From Lunularia cruciata (lineage: Eukaryota; Streptophyta; Marchantiopsida; Lunulariales; Lunulariaceae): 64,000 bases of DNA. The notes under the pieces are model-generated. The model did not search any database. It saw nothing but the letters and a program-made list of their open reading frames with translations, and was not told the DNA's origin. This document shows, piece after piece, positions 24,396 to 36,233 of this stretch. A program made the translations under genes and the position numbers. Numbering within the stretch: the first letter of the stretch is position 1; each line of letters opens with the position of its first letter. The stretch covers positions 29,018,501 to 29,082,500 of the forward strand of contig OX419761.1 in NCBI GenBank assembly GCA_948567375.1, given 5' to 3'.

Positions 24396-25190
24396 GAACA
24401 AATTGAGATGTGAAGGGGCAAATATGAAGAGGTGCATTGTCATTTTGGATTTGTAGGTAGGAATAGTTGTTGTAGAATGGTATAGTTGTTAGTAATTGTC
24501 AATTGCTCTACAATTAAAAGGAGGTATTCACAATGTTATGTTGTTTAGTATTAATAATTTCTAAAGATAGATAAACCAAAGTGTTGATTTCAGTGCTTGT
24601 TGGTTGAGCTTAATTTTGAGTATCAGCGTTGTGTTTGTGTTTGTAAGTGTTTGGAGAATTCTGAAGTGCACGTCAATGTGTTTGTTGGATGTTGGATTCC
24701 ATAGCCTTGATCTTCATTTTGTGTGTTTGATCCTGAGTGAACTGCAATCGGAGCAATGCCTTGACAAATTTGAGAGGAATTGTAGTGTTGGTAGTATTCT
24801 GTAGTTGTGAGTGTAGCGCAATGTTTATGAAGCAATCTCAATCAAGGAAGTTGTGCCTTCAGTGGAGGGGTGGAATGCAATTCTGAGGCAAGGTCATTTT
24901 ACAGTGAAGTAGCCATCTTTGGGAGAATCTGAATCATCACAATCAAGAATTTTTTGGACAAGTATTTGATGGAGTTGTGATTTATGAGTGTTAACTTGTG
25001 ACAAGACTGCAAGAGAGTGCTTGTTACTCTCTTTTGGGTGTGGTTTCTACCTCAAAGATTAAAGATGCAACCAAGAAAAACTCAGATTGTTATTGTTTGC
25101 TTTGTATTTGAAAATTTCTTATCTGTATCTCTACAGGAACGAACTTTACTTACATGATTACCGCAAAGTTATATTTGCTAGGTTGTCACA

Positions 25191-26050
25191 TGCACCCTTG
25201 GTCTACTTGGGATGCAAGTAGAGGATGTATGAAGCTTGTAGCTAGATCAGAGGGAGATTTTCACACTCAGGTTGGGACCTCTAGTGCTTGGAAGCACGAT
25301 ACTACTGCTCCCAAGGGGCCAGTGTAGTAGCCAATCAGCACGTCTTCCACTTCTATTATAGTTACAAAGGATACTTGGGAGAAATATCTTGGACCCAAGC
25401 TTATAGGAGAGGAAAGATAGAGGGGTTGGAGGTTCTTGAAGAGCTACACGAGTTGTTTTGCCTTTAGTATGAAGGATTTGGGTGCTATGAAGGGACTTAG
25501 TTTACAAATTGAGCTGACTAGCAATACACCAATTTTCCAAAGTCCTTATCAATATAGTGTTATGGAAAGGACATTGATTCAGAGCCGGAGTAGTGACCTT
25601 TTTGAGGTTGGTTTGGTGGAGTCTTCACATGGAGAGTATGCATTAGCAATAGTGATGCTATCCAAGAAGGATATGCATGGAAACTACACAAATAGGCAGA
25701 TGTGTGGAGATTACTATCCTACCAACCGATAGACTAGGACTGATTGATATGCTATGGCTACAGCGGAGGAGATCTTTGATGCAATTGGGCATGCAAAGGT
25801 CTTTAGTACTTTGGATCTTTGAGCAAGATATCATTAGTTGCCAATTAGGGAGGAGGATAAGTCCATGATAACATTCTGGGCTATTGATCCTCATGGCAAG
25901 GATGTATTATATCAATGGAGGTTCTTACCATTTGGGTTAAAGAATGCTCTTGCTGAGTTCTAGAGGGTCATGGGTAGGATCCTAGTTGGATTAGATTTTT
26001 CTTGGTGCTATATTGATGACATTTTGGTCTATAGCACTATTGTGGAGGAG
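25191..26050 (+). pseudogene. Reverse transcriptase, first part, old Ty3-type element
   Basis: RT fingers and palm are recognisable. MCGDYYPTNR (about 25698-25727) precedes motif A (STLDL, about 25806-25820, with a stop just after), then FLPFGLKNA (25923-25950), and the active-site YIDD at 26009-26020 followed by ILVYS. Stops occur at 25728, 25819 and 25962. The frame is cut at 26050 by the chromovirus and resumes at 32058. Confidence 0.85.
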
Positions 26051-26638
26051 TGTAATACTCCGAGGACAAGAGAAAAGAGAAAACACAGATTGCACACTCA
26101 AACATTCGATGCCCCAAGGGAGCACCTTCTCTTTATTATATAGACAAAGAGGATCTCTTCCAAGGAAGCTCCACCATAGGATTAGGGACACAGATAGGTG
26201 ATATGTCAGCAAGCTCCACCCTTGGATTACTTACTTGGATGGGTGACCTGTCTGGTCTAGGTCCTATCTGGTTGGTCAAACAAGCTTTGACCGGAGGGAA
26301 TCTCTTAGGGAATATTCCTGTAGGAATCTCAGAATCACGTGAGTAAGGTACCATTAGAAAGTTCTCAATGAGACAAAGCAGGGGGGAGGGAAGGCCAGCC
26401 TATCCTTTGTTGGGGAGGGGGGGGGGTTTGCACATTTTTGAGGCCTAATTCATCCGTTTAGGCCTCCAAAATTGCCTTCAAAGATTTCAGGCATATTTTG
26501 GTTCCTACTCTATTAGTAGAAGTCCCGTTTTGGTGATACCTATTTTTGATCTGTTTAGTCCATCATGTGTAACATACTTCCTGATGTTACCAAACCAAAT
26601 TTCACATCTAGATCATATGGCTAACCCTTGGTATTACA
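26051..26638 (-). repeat. 3' LTR of the chromovirus
   Basis: 588 bp, TGTAATAC...GTATTACA, near-identical to 31474-32052. A long poly-G run at about 26405-26419 differs in length from the other LTR. Confidence 0.95.
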
Positions 26639-26653
26639 GACCTCCCTCCTTTT
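26639..26653 (-). promoter_or_regulatory. Polypurine tract of the chromovirus
   Basis: Reads AAAAGGAGGGAGGTC on the - strand, directly before the 3' LTR. Confidence 0.9.
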
Positions 26654-26659
26654 AAGACG

Positions 26660-26850
26660 CAACGTCCTTGTTGCACAATTGTTGCTCAAATGCTTGCACC
26701 AACACCGGTGCATGTGCCAAATTGGCAGCGGGTTCCCAGATTGCTTCATAGAGGGGGTAACCTTTCCATTGTACTAGATATTCCACCCGCAGATGGCGAG
26801 TACCACGCATGCATTTTTGGAGAATCCGTTCTACTTCATATTCCTCTATG
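26660..26850 (-). pseudogene. Chromodomain at the integrase C-terminus
   Basis: The - strand encodes VEYLVQWKGYP followed by an A-x-WEP segment, the core of a chromodomain. Such domains on Ty3 integrases direct insertion to marked heterochromatin (family knowledge). It is in a different frame from the integrase core upstream, which implies a shift. Confidence 0.85.
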
Positions 26851-27042
26851 CCATCAATGAGTGTCGGACAAGGTCAAATGTCTTGTGTGGAAAGACCTTG
26901 GCCTGATCGGGGAGCATATCTGCGTAGTAGGGAGACATGGAACACTGGATGGATCTTCATGTGTGGTGGTAGCTCAAGGTGATAGGCCATAGCGACGATG
27001 CAACGAAGAATCAAGAAAGGCCCAATAAGACAAGGTTTGAGC

Positions 27043-27968
27043 TTACGAGTTCACTGAATTGTTGTAAGTGAATTCCACCAATGGTAGTAGGGTGTCCCAC
27101 CTCTTTTGCTCTTCTAAGGTGAAGCCGCGTAACATGTCTTCAATCGTGCAATTAGCCCGCTCTGTTTGGCCATTTGTTTGTGGGTGGTAAGCTGTAGACA
27201 TGGCCAACTTGGTTTTGAAGAAACCAAAGAGTGTTTGCCAAAACAAACTGGTGAATTGGGTGCCTCTATCGGTGATGAGTACTCTAGACAAGCCATGGTG
27301 AGCAAAGACTGCATCTAAGTATAGTTGAGCTAGTTGTGGAGTGGTCACCTCCTTGGTGGTAGGGTAGGGCGTACATGAATCATTTTGCTGAGCCGGTCCA
27401 CAAAGACCACAATGGAGTCAAACCTTGAGGTGGTCTTGGGTAATTCGTAGACGAGATCCATACTCACTTGTTCCCAACGTTGGGTAGGAGTGGAGAGAGG
27501 TTGAAGGAGCCCTACATGAGCTTGATTAGAAGCTTTGTTCTGTTGACAAAGTAGGCAGCTACGCACATAGTCCATCTTGGGCCAATAGTAATGGCACTTG
27601 ACTGCATCCAAGGTCTTGTCTACTCCGACATGAGCTGCAATGGCCAAATCATGACATTCCGCTAGAATGGTGGTGCCTAAGTTTGGGACATTTGGGATCC
27701 ATAATCTGCCATCCCAAAAGGTGAGTCCTTGGGTGCTGGTGACACCTTTGGACGATTGCGCTTCTACAATCTGTGGATCAGTTTTTGTAGCAGTTAGAAT
27801 CTCTTGCCAAAATTTAGGGTTAATCTTAACCTCTGCCACCAAGTTGTTGGCCATTGGCATACTAGTGAATGCATCTGCCAGTTGTTTCTTACCTTCCACA
27901 TAGGTGATTGTCATGTTGAAGCGTTGTCGCCACTCTGCCCACCAAATTTGGCAATGAGATAGATCCAT
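27043..27968 (-). pseudogene. Integrase of the chromovirus
   Basis: The N-terminal zinc-binding HHCC region (H...H...C-x2-C, ending CLLCQQNK) lies in the block 27345-27968. The core has an MDLVYELP Asp, the second Asp in TDRGTQF, and the Glu in QTERANCTIED in the block 27043-27348. All three DDE residues are thus visible. A 1-base change at about 27346 separates the two blocks. Confidence 0.9.
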
Positions 27969-28009
27969 CTGCGTCTCAAGGTAGACTAGAGGTTTGTGGT
28001 CTGTCTCTA

Positions 28010-29698
28010 CTACAAATGCCTTCTCGCCCAGGTAGTGCTTCCAATGCTTGGTTGCTAGAATGATGGCTAGCTCTTCTCATTCTATGGTGTGGTAGTTGCG
28101 CTCTACCGGTAACAACTTTCGAGAGAAATATGCAATTGGATGCCATCCTTCATGCCACTCTTGTTGTAGGACTACTCCTATTGCTACGCCTAATGCATTT
28201 GTAGCCAACTTGATTGGACGTTTTGGGTCATACCACTTCAAGATTGGTGCATGTAGCAAGGCGGCCTTCAATTCTTGAAAGGCCAACTCTTGTGCGGTTC
28301 ACCATGTCCACTTCTTCCCCTTGCCAAGTAGTGCCGTTAAAGGCTATGCAACCTTGGAGAAGTCCTTGACAAATCTACAATAGAATCCCGTCAACCCCAA
28401 GAAGCTCTTAAGTTGAGTCTGATCTTCTGGAGCACTCCATTTTGAATGACCTCTATTTTATTTGTCAATACTTGAATGCCCTCTGCAATTACTCTATGCT
28501 CTAAGGAGTCTACTTCAGACTTGCCAAACTCACACTTTGAGATTTTGGCGTACAACTGATTTTGTCTTAGAATCTACAGGACCTCTCGTAGATGTTGTTT
28601 GTGTTTTGTCATCATGCTGCTATATACTAAGATATCATCCAAGAAGACGATAACAGACTTATCCAAGTATGGATGAAATATGTCATTCATTAGGCTCATG
28701 AAAGTGGCAGGCACATTGGTGAGGCCAAAAGGCATCACAAGATACTCAAAGTGGCCATACCTGGTTCAAAAGGCAGTTTTGTACACATCCTCCTCTGCAA
28801 TTTGGATTTGATTATAACCGCTCCACAAGTCCAATTTGGTGAAGTATCTCGCTCCATGGAGTTGATCAAACAGGTCATCCATGCGAGGTAAGGGGTATTT
28901 GTTCTTCACTGTTTGCTGATTGAGACCCCGATAGTCAATGCACATGCGCATTGTACCATCCTTCTTCTTCACAAACAAGACAGGGGCCCCATATGGTGAT
29001 ACGCTAGGTTGGATGAACCCTTACTGTAGCATATCCTCAATTTGAGTCTTACACTCCTCCAACTCATGAGGTGATAGGCGATATGGGGCCTTACAAGGAG
29101 GTGTCTTCCCCGAGAGTGTCTCAATTTTGTGATCTACTCGCCTTGTAGGTGGTAATCCTGAGGGTAGATCATCGGGAAAGACATCTTGAAACTCATCCAC
29201 CACATCCTTCAATTTCTCAGGAATTTGTCCAGCAAGTTGTGCACTCTGGACTTCTCTTATTAGACCCATAAAACATCTATCGGTCTTACAGACAATTGTT
29301 GTCCCTACAACATATAGAGGCAGTTTTTGCCTGTGTGATTTTTCTTTAACCCCAATGATTGACCATTGGTGGGTTCTCACTACTTTCTTCCTCCAATCCA
29401 CCATTGGGTTGTACTGCTCCATCCATGGCATGCCTAAAATTGCATCATAACGGGCTAACTGTATCACTCGCCACTCAATTGCTTCTTGATATTCTCCTAC
29501 AGAGAGGGTTACCTGTATAGGTAATGATTCAATTGTCTCTGTTTGCCCATTTGGTAACTCTACTTCTTCACTTCCATCTTTCTCTAGATCCATTCCCAAT
29601 CTTATTGCAACAGAGCGAGACAAGAAATTCTTTGTTGCTCCCGGATCTATTAATACTCTCACTTGATTACCTTCTAGGATTTCATTCAAGATAATCAA
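28010..29698 (-). pseudogene. Protease, reverse transcriptase and RNase H of the chromovirus
   Basis: The protease carries a LIDPGAT active site (usual form D-S/T-G) near 29650. RT begins with KAPYRLSP (about 29080), continues in [19 protein letters not shown] and motif [13 protein letters not shown] (28766-28978), and has the active site FLDDILVYS near 28615-28650. RNase H sequence covers 28286-28010. Stops near 29019 and 28763, plus shifts, break the polyprotein. Confidence 0.88.
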
Positions 29699-29793
29699 TT
29701 GTAAGGTTGCCTTTCGGGATCTTTGCGCATTATTCTTATTCCTTCCCTTGCTTCTTTGCTTCCTTATTGAGCCAGTAAGGTCGTGAGGTACAT

Positions 29794-30801
29794 TTACTGG
29801 CGATCTTTGTCATCCGAAGTGGTTTCCACCTCTTCCTCTTCAATGTGCCTCTCCATGTTGTTCAATGATCGCTTGTACAAAGCCCGAGAGCCTCTAAAGA
29901 AATGAGTGCGACAATTGGTAGATATGTGCCCAATACAGCCACAATTGTAACAACGGCATTGTTCTCCTTGAGTCCCTTCTCCTCGTGGGACTCCATCTCT
30001 TCGTCTTCTACCCGTCCGTGCTCCTCTTGAAGTGGCCGTGCTCCTCGATCCTGGAATCAAAGGTTGCCCAATTCCATCGGTACTGGTCCACCCATGTGTG
30101 GCATTTCTGCCTGATAATGTTGAGGTAGAACTACTCCTTCACCTCCACCTAATGCTCCTGCTATTCTCTGCGCACAAGCAATGGCTTCAAACACCGTGCA
30201 AGGGTTTGGCACCATGACTTCTTGGCAAATCCGCTCTTTCAACCCTCGTTTGAAATTGTTGAGAGCCTCTGTTGGACTCATGTCGGTAATTGCAACTTGT
30301 AGATCCAGGAATGCCTCCACATACTCTTGTACGCTATTCTTCTGTCTCAATCCCCATAGTTGGGCTTGAGCCATCTGCACAGAATCCACCGGTCAGCAAT
30401 CCTTCTTGCATTGCTGTCCATGTGACCTCCCTTCTCTCGGCCAGCATGGATCGTTCCCAAGCATCATACCATGTGAGCGCTTTATCGGTCAAGTACCCAC
30501 ATAGAAACACGCCTGTAGCATGCTCTGTGATCTCTGTTGAGAACAATCGGAAATATCGATTCATTCTTGAGATCCAATTTTCCACTACTCCCATCATACG
30601 CTGCCCCTTGTAAGGCTCAATGTTGCAGGTCTTCTTCATCCGGAGTAGCAATGTGGCTTCATCGTTGATAGGGTTTGTAGGCACGGGTGCCTCTCCAAGT
30701 ACTTCAGTCACAGGTACTAGGTTTTGAGATGGCTCTTCTCTTTGCATGGCTTGATCATTCCTGAGGATCTGCACTTGACTTTGTAATGTCTCCATGGTCA
30801 T
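29794..30801 (-). pseudogene. gag of the chromovirus
   Basis: Capsid region with WISRMNRYF and LTWYDAW segments (30801 to about 30380), a continuation in another frame (30389-30057), and a nucleocapsid with CCHC zinc knuckle CYNCGCIGHISTNC (about 29921-29962). Two shifts separate the three blocks. Confidence 0.88.
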
Positions 30802-31460
30802 CTTAATCTCTCAAAATTCATTCAGCATCCCTTGCATTCCTTGCACCAGCTCTTGCAACTGCGGATCCATGGTTCCTACAACACCCAATTGCTAACGTCT
30901 ACTTCAATACAAAGTCAATATAATCACTCTGGAAGGCGCACAAACTATCGGAACTACCATTGGGACCTCATAAGCTATCACTCATTGATAATACTCCTCA
31001 CCAAAATTCCTAACCACAAAATCTCTAAACATCACTTTCGGCCTCACTACATAACGGATTTCTACTTGAGTGTTGAAAGGGAGAGGATTTGGGACATTCA
31101 TATCCATATTATCATAATAGAATCTAGATCGTCAAATCCCACTCTCTGTCATATATCACCACAGGTAGAATCACCGGGTTTGGTGAGTTCATCACTCTGT
31201 CCATGACTTCTGCACCAAAGTGATAAACTAGTGATACCCTCATCTGCTCATGCTGGATGTACATAACCTTGATGTGGAATGGGTTTGAAAATGGAAAGCT
31301 AGGTGCGGGAAATTGTCCCCCCGGTGCATCCATCCCATCTGCTCTCTAAAGCCCTTCCTAAGTCTAGCGATTACTCTATGTTCTCCACCTCAAATTACTC
31401 AATTTCAGTAGTTTGTGCTATTCCAAGAGGGATGATCTACTCTCTTGGACTAGAACACTC

Positions 31461-31472
31461 GCTCTGATACCA
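31461..31472 (-). promoter_or_regulatory. Primer-binding site, tRNA-iMet type
   Basis: Reads TGGTATCAGAGC on the - strand, one base after the 5' LTR end, a perfect match to the common plant iMet primer site. Confidence 0.95.
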
Positions 31473-31473
31473 T

Positions 31474-32052
31474 TGTAATACTCCGAGGACAAGAGAAGAG
31501 AGAAAACACAAATTGCACACTCAAACATTCGATGCCCCAAGGGAGCACCTTCTCTTTATTATATAGACAAAGAGGATCTCCTCCAAGGAAGCTCCACCAT
31601 AGGATTAGGGACACAGATAGGTGACATGTCAGCAAGCTCCACCCTTGGATTACTTACTTGGATGGGTGACCTATCTGGTCTAGGTCCTATCTGGTTGGTC
31701 AAACAAGCTTTGACCGGAGGGAATCTTTTAGGGAATCTTCCTATAGGAATCTCAGAATCACGTGAGTAAGGTACCGTTGGAAAGCTCTTGACAAGACAAA
31801 TAGGGGGGAGGGAAGGCCAGCCTTTCCTCTGTTGGGGGGATCTGCACATTTTTGAGGCCTAATTCATCCGTTTAGGCCTCCAAAATTACCTTCAAAGATT
31901 TCAAGCATATTTCGGTTCCTACTCTATTAGTAGAAGTCCCCTTTTGGTGATACCTCTTTCTGATCTGTTTAGTCCATCATGTGTAACATCCTTCTAGATG
32001 TTACCAAACCAAATTTCACATCTAGATCATATGGCTAACCCTTGGTATTACA
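31474..32052 (-). repeat. 5' LTR of the chromovirus
   Basis: 579 bp, TGTAATAC...GTATTACA. It has a single copy of the segment that is doubled in the solo LTRs at 9444 and 21758. Confidence 0.95.
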
Positions 32053-32057
32053 AGGAG

Positions 32058-33252
32058 CATGAGAGATAGTGGTTGGAGGTGTTTGAGAGGTTGAGATCTC
32101 ATGGAATCAAATTACATCTTGGGAAGTGTAGGTTCTTCCATGAGTAGGTTAAGTATTTGCGTCACACTATCTACCCCGGAGGACTTGGTGTTCAGCAGAC
32201 CAAGGTAGAGGCTATTGCATGTATTCCTTGACCTATGGATGTGAGCAGAGTGCGAGCATTCCTTGGGTTGGCAAAATTCTATCGTGGTTATGTTAGAGGA
32301 TTTAGTGCCATTGCCAAGGCCTTGAAAAAGTTGACCAAGCTTACACAAGAGTGGTGTTGGGGAGATGAGCAAGAGAGAGCTTTTGTAGAGCTCAAGGAGA
32401 GGTTGACATCTACTCCTATTCTGAAGAGACCGATCAAAGGATGACCATTTCAGGTTTCACGCTGATTTGAGTATGTTGGGGCTTGGAGCAATGCTCACCC
32501 AGCATGATGACAAGGGGAAGGAGTTTATGGTGGCCTATGCTAGTTGCTCTAAAAATTCAGCGGAGGTGAAGTATAGTTAATATGAGAGACAGTGCTTGGT
32601 AGCAGTTTCAGCAATAGCACATTTCTGATGTTATCTATTTGATAACCCCTTTACTCTCATCATTGATCATCAACCACTGAAGTGGTTGATGGAGTCCGAC
32701 AAGCTTTTAGGGAAGCTTGCATGATGGGCTCTGATTTTATAGGAGTATGCTTTCACAATTGTTCATAAAACTGGAGTGGTGAACCGTGATGCAAATGGGT
32801 TGAGTAGAAACCCATGTCCCAGCCAGCAAGATCAGACCAAAGCACATTGGCATGGTGAGACAAATGAGGAGATAGTGCTAGGTTGGCATGCATCTGCCTT
32901 TCTCTGTATAGTTTTTGAGACTTTGGTGGTATCTCTCTCAACGCATAGAGGAGGAGTTATTGAGGTCATAGATCCATAGAGTGAAGAGATAGGTATAGTT
33001 CAGTGAGACTTTCATGATGATGTCTTAGTGATGAACTATCTTTGCATTGGTGTTGTAGGTGGCATATTTGGAGCCAAGGAGAGAGATTGTGTTCTTCAAT
33101 GACCCAAGCAGTTCAAATTGGAGGGCACATACCTTTTGCGTGTATGGGAGGATAGTAGAGTGAGAGTAGTACCACTTCTATCTCAAAGACTACAGCTGGT
33201 CCGTCATGCTCATGAGGAGCTAAGACATTTTGGAGTAAAGCATACATATAGC
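32058..33252 (+). pseudogene. RT thumb, RNase H and integrase N-terminus, old Ty3-type element
   Basis: Continues the frame broken at 26050. It covers LHLGKCRFF (about 32111-32137), VRAFLGLAKFYRGYV (32248-32292), an RNase H region with TPILKRP and a later DHQPLKWLMESDK (about 32666-32704), and the linker DANGLSRNPC. The start of the integrase zinc domain (RHAHEELRHFGVKHTY, 33202-33249) follows. The frame is cut at 33252 by LTR copy 5, within the HHCC motif. Confidence 0.85.
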
Positions 33253-33639
33253 TGTGGTGCCCACATTTTTTGTTTTTTTCAAAATAAAGAAGAAGAAGTG
33301 TATAGAGAAGTTGGATTGCGCCTGTATGGCCAAAGAAGGCAAAGAAAAGAGTCTTCGGGATGAAACCTGAAGTAAAGTGACTTTGGGTCATAAGGCAAAG
33401 TACTCGGAAATGCCCTGTCAGCATACAACCCAAAGTAAATTATCTTCGTATTGGGGGGAGCTCAACCCGAGGCGAAGACAATCTAACAACCTTTCGTCGG
33501 GGCAAGAAATTCAAGAAGGGACTATTCAAAAACCGGCAGCCCATATGCGCGAAGGTTGATTGACAGTGACAGGTGCATGCAGGAGGTGTGATTTCTTGGT
33601 AGAAACTTGAATTGAAGAAAGACAAAGAAGCGCAACTCT

Positions 33640-33646
33640 ATAAAAA
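33640..33646 (+). promoter_or_regulatory. TATA box in LTR copy 5
   Basis: TATAAAA, 26 bases before the ATG at 33666. Copies 3 and 4 have equivalent boxes 27 and 34 bases before the same ATG, so the spacing is kept. This is the likely LTR promoter, which would place the transcript start at or very close to the start codon. Confidence 0.6.
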
Positions 33647-33665
33647 TTGAACTCGCAACAACAAA

Positions 33666-36233
33666 ATGTCGAGTAATTTTCCTTCGCCGTTGAGAATTCA
33701 TCTTGCAGGTGATCATGGGAAGGGAAATAGAGTTGGAATCGCTTTAGTGCGTAAGGGAGAAGTTGCGAGAGTGAAATCAAGAGATAGTGAGAAGGCAGAA
33801 GAGATGCGAGGAGGAAAGAAGAACTCTGAATTCACAGTGAGAAATCATGCGATTCAAAGGTTAGATGTAATCGCTAGGATCGAAGTCTTGAGCCAACTTT
33901 GGATCACTTTTCTGGCATGGAACTGGAATGTGAGCTTTCCAAGTTTCATGACAGAAATCATCAAGAGCAAGTGTCTTGATGGACCCAAGGAAGAAGGGAA
34001 GAGAGGAAATCCGGCTTGCTAGACAGAGTCGGATTGGAGACTCGTACTCGGGAAGGAAGCAGGCTCGGAGCAGGGAGCCACATTCTTGGGGAAGGGAGAG
34101 ATAGCTCAAGAAACCTAGGAAGTGAAGGATGCATTCTCGTCAAAGCAGACAAAGAATGGGTACAAAGTTGAGAGCTACAAAGACTTTGTGAAGAGAGGAA
34201 TTGGGAGTGCACTGGTGGCCATCCTGAAGCCGGAGAGAACCACTTATGTGATGAAACACCAAGCAGTGTTCTTTCACAAGCTATTTGCAGGAGAACCAAT
34301 CAATTTGGCGAGGTGTTTCCACAGGAGAACAAGGTAGATGGTGTGGATTTTGCGGGATAAATTGCCTCCACACTACATCGTGCCGTTTGCAGCGCATTTC
34401 TACCTTGGGCTAAATTTGCTGAACTTGGCGGAGCAAACTCGGATGGTGTCACACTTCCATCCTGATTTGCGAAAGGAGGTCAACGCCGAGGAGCAGCAAT
34501 ACATCTTGCAAATTAGAAGCACCGACGACTACTACACAAAGACAAGGAAGAACATGGAGGTCGCAGTGAGTACCCCGAATATGAAGAAGAGAAGTTGGCA
34601 GGGTGAAGCTGAAGACACGAAGAAACCTCAAAAGACACAGAGAGGCAACCCAAAGAAAGGTATGGTGGTGATTGAGTTGGAGGATGAAGACTCGGAAGGT
34701 GATGCCGAGCTTAAGACTGAAGACTCGGAACACAAGGAGGAGCCTGAGCTAACGCTGCAGAGTGGAGATACAAGTAGCGATAGCAAAGGAGGAGAAATGA
34801 CATTGGCACCGGCGGCTGCAGAAGAAGAAGTGCAGGCAGAAATTGAAGCCAAAGATAATACACAGTTGGAAGACAAAGTAACTGTGGCCGAAGGGAAGAA
34901 GATCGCAGTACAGAAAGGAGTTTGCTTGAGATGTAAGGCAAAATGTGAAGCGGGGCCAAGTAAGGCAAAAGAAGACGTGAGTGAAAGCTCGGGAAGTGAA
35001 GCGTTGATTCCGATACAACGACTACAGCGAAGAAGGCAATTATCGGGCAAACAAGAAAGGAGAAGGGAGATCACTCCACAGGTTGAAGTAGTTGCCAGTG
35101 ATGGAGTGGAGTACTTGCGGGAGATCGTGTGCCCATTGTTGGTGAAGTTGGAACACAAGAAGAAGGAAATGCAGTCAAAATGTTTGGAGGTGAAGATTGT
35201 GTTGCAGGTCTTAGCGCGGTTAGAAGAAGAGAACTCAGAGTTGAAGAAGAGTCTAACCCAAGGTGAGGAGGAAAGAGAAGTACTGCAAGCGGAGGCAGTA
35301 GTGAGAAGTCAGGTAATTGAAGACCTGAAGAGAGAAGTAAATTATTGAGAGGATCTTGTGAAGAAGAGTGACATAGCAAGGGAGAGACAAGTAGCTGAGT
35401 ATGAGATCTTGAAGCAGCAGTTTGCTGATTCAAGAGTAGAGGTAATTCATGCTATGGCGACAGTAGCTGCAAAGGATCAAGAGCCCGATAGGGTGATGGA
35501 GAGTGTCAAGGAGAAGAAGCAACACTGGCAACGAGAGTTGGCGGCACGATATAGAGAAGAAGACTGATTACGAGAATTACTTTGTAATCAGGAAGAGAGA
35601 GTTGTCCAGAAGGAGAAGGAGAAGGAGTCGGTGAAAGCCGAGTTCAAGGCGGAGTTGGTGATGTACCGAGAGGATTGGCTTGTAGATCGGGAACATGAGA
35701 GAAAGACAAGATTGGAGCCATTGAAGGAGATAGTCCTCCGAATGAATGCAATGTTAAGTATAGAGGCCAGCATTCGGATTGAAGAGACGAGGCTGCACGA
35801 GTTGAAGTTGTTGGTGCAGGAGACAAGGCGAAGACAAGCGAAGGATACAGATATGAATGCCTTGTTAATTAGTCTCAGATCTTGTGTAGACAGAAAGATT
35901 TTAGAGGTAGAGGATAACATTTCAATTAAATTAGACTTAGTGAAAATAGAGATAGAAAAGCTTCGGAAAGATGTTAGAGCAAAACCCGAAGTAGATAACA
36001 TAGGAGTACAAATGTCTTTGGAGTTACCATTGGAGACATTGGAGAAGAGTGGGTCAAGAGATGAAGAGTTAGATAGATTACCCATTAGTGCAATTTCAGA
36101 TCGGGAAAGAGAATTACTGGATCTGGTAGAAGAAGAAGAAGATACAAGACCCAAGGAAAGAGTAGTAGGAAGTAAAATTACTTTGGGTTTGGGTTTGAAA
36201 GCCGATGATAAAATAGACATCGGATCGGATTAG
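33666..36233 (+). pseudogene. Coiled-coil protein encoded inside the LTR (best copy)
   Basis: One frame of 855 codons plus stop. It is broken only by five premature stops (near 34020, 34116, 34335, 35346 and 35565) and by no frameshift. Residues 1-120 hold a W-I-T-F-L-A-W-N-W block. Residues 150-290 contain several conserved His and aromatic residues (MKHQAVFFHK, PPHYIVPFAAHFY, VSHFHPDL). A Lys/Glu/Ser-rich linker (about 300-470) is followed by a long coiled-coil region (about 475-740) and an acidic tail. I recognise no enzyme or structural family. It could be an Env-like, Gag-like or captured host protein. It is present in at least five LTR copies here. Confidence 0.7.

Larger units (their letters stand above)
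20682..25190 (+). mobile_element. Long-LTR family copy 4 (solo LTR)
   Basis: Starts with decayed TATGGTGCCTACA and ends GTTGTCACA. Removing the 734-bp gypsy LTR and its 5-bp duplication leaves 3770 bp, matching the 3771 bp of copy 5. Flanks are TACAT and TGCAC (3/5), an eroded duplication. It is inserted in the decapeptide repeat array of the backbone polyprotein. Confidence 0.85.
26051..32052 (-). mobile_element. Complete Ty3/gypsy chromovirus
   Basis: 6002-bp element with LTRs at 31474-32052 (5') and 26051-26638 (3') and AGGAG duplicated at 26046-26050 and 32053-32057. On the - strand the order is LTR, iMet primer site, gag, protease, RT, RNase H, integrase, chromodomain, purine tract, LTR. 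The gene order and C-terminal chromodomain define a chromovirus. Several frameshifts and stops make it non-autonomous now. It is inserted in the RT gene of the older + strand element, so it is the younger of the two. Confidence 0.95.

Noticed and set aside
26400-26420. Poly-G run as a regulatory G-quadruplex
   Set aside because: A single homopolymer of variable length between LTR copies, likely slippage; no four-tract arrangement is present.
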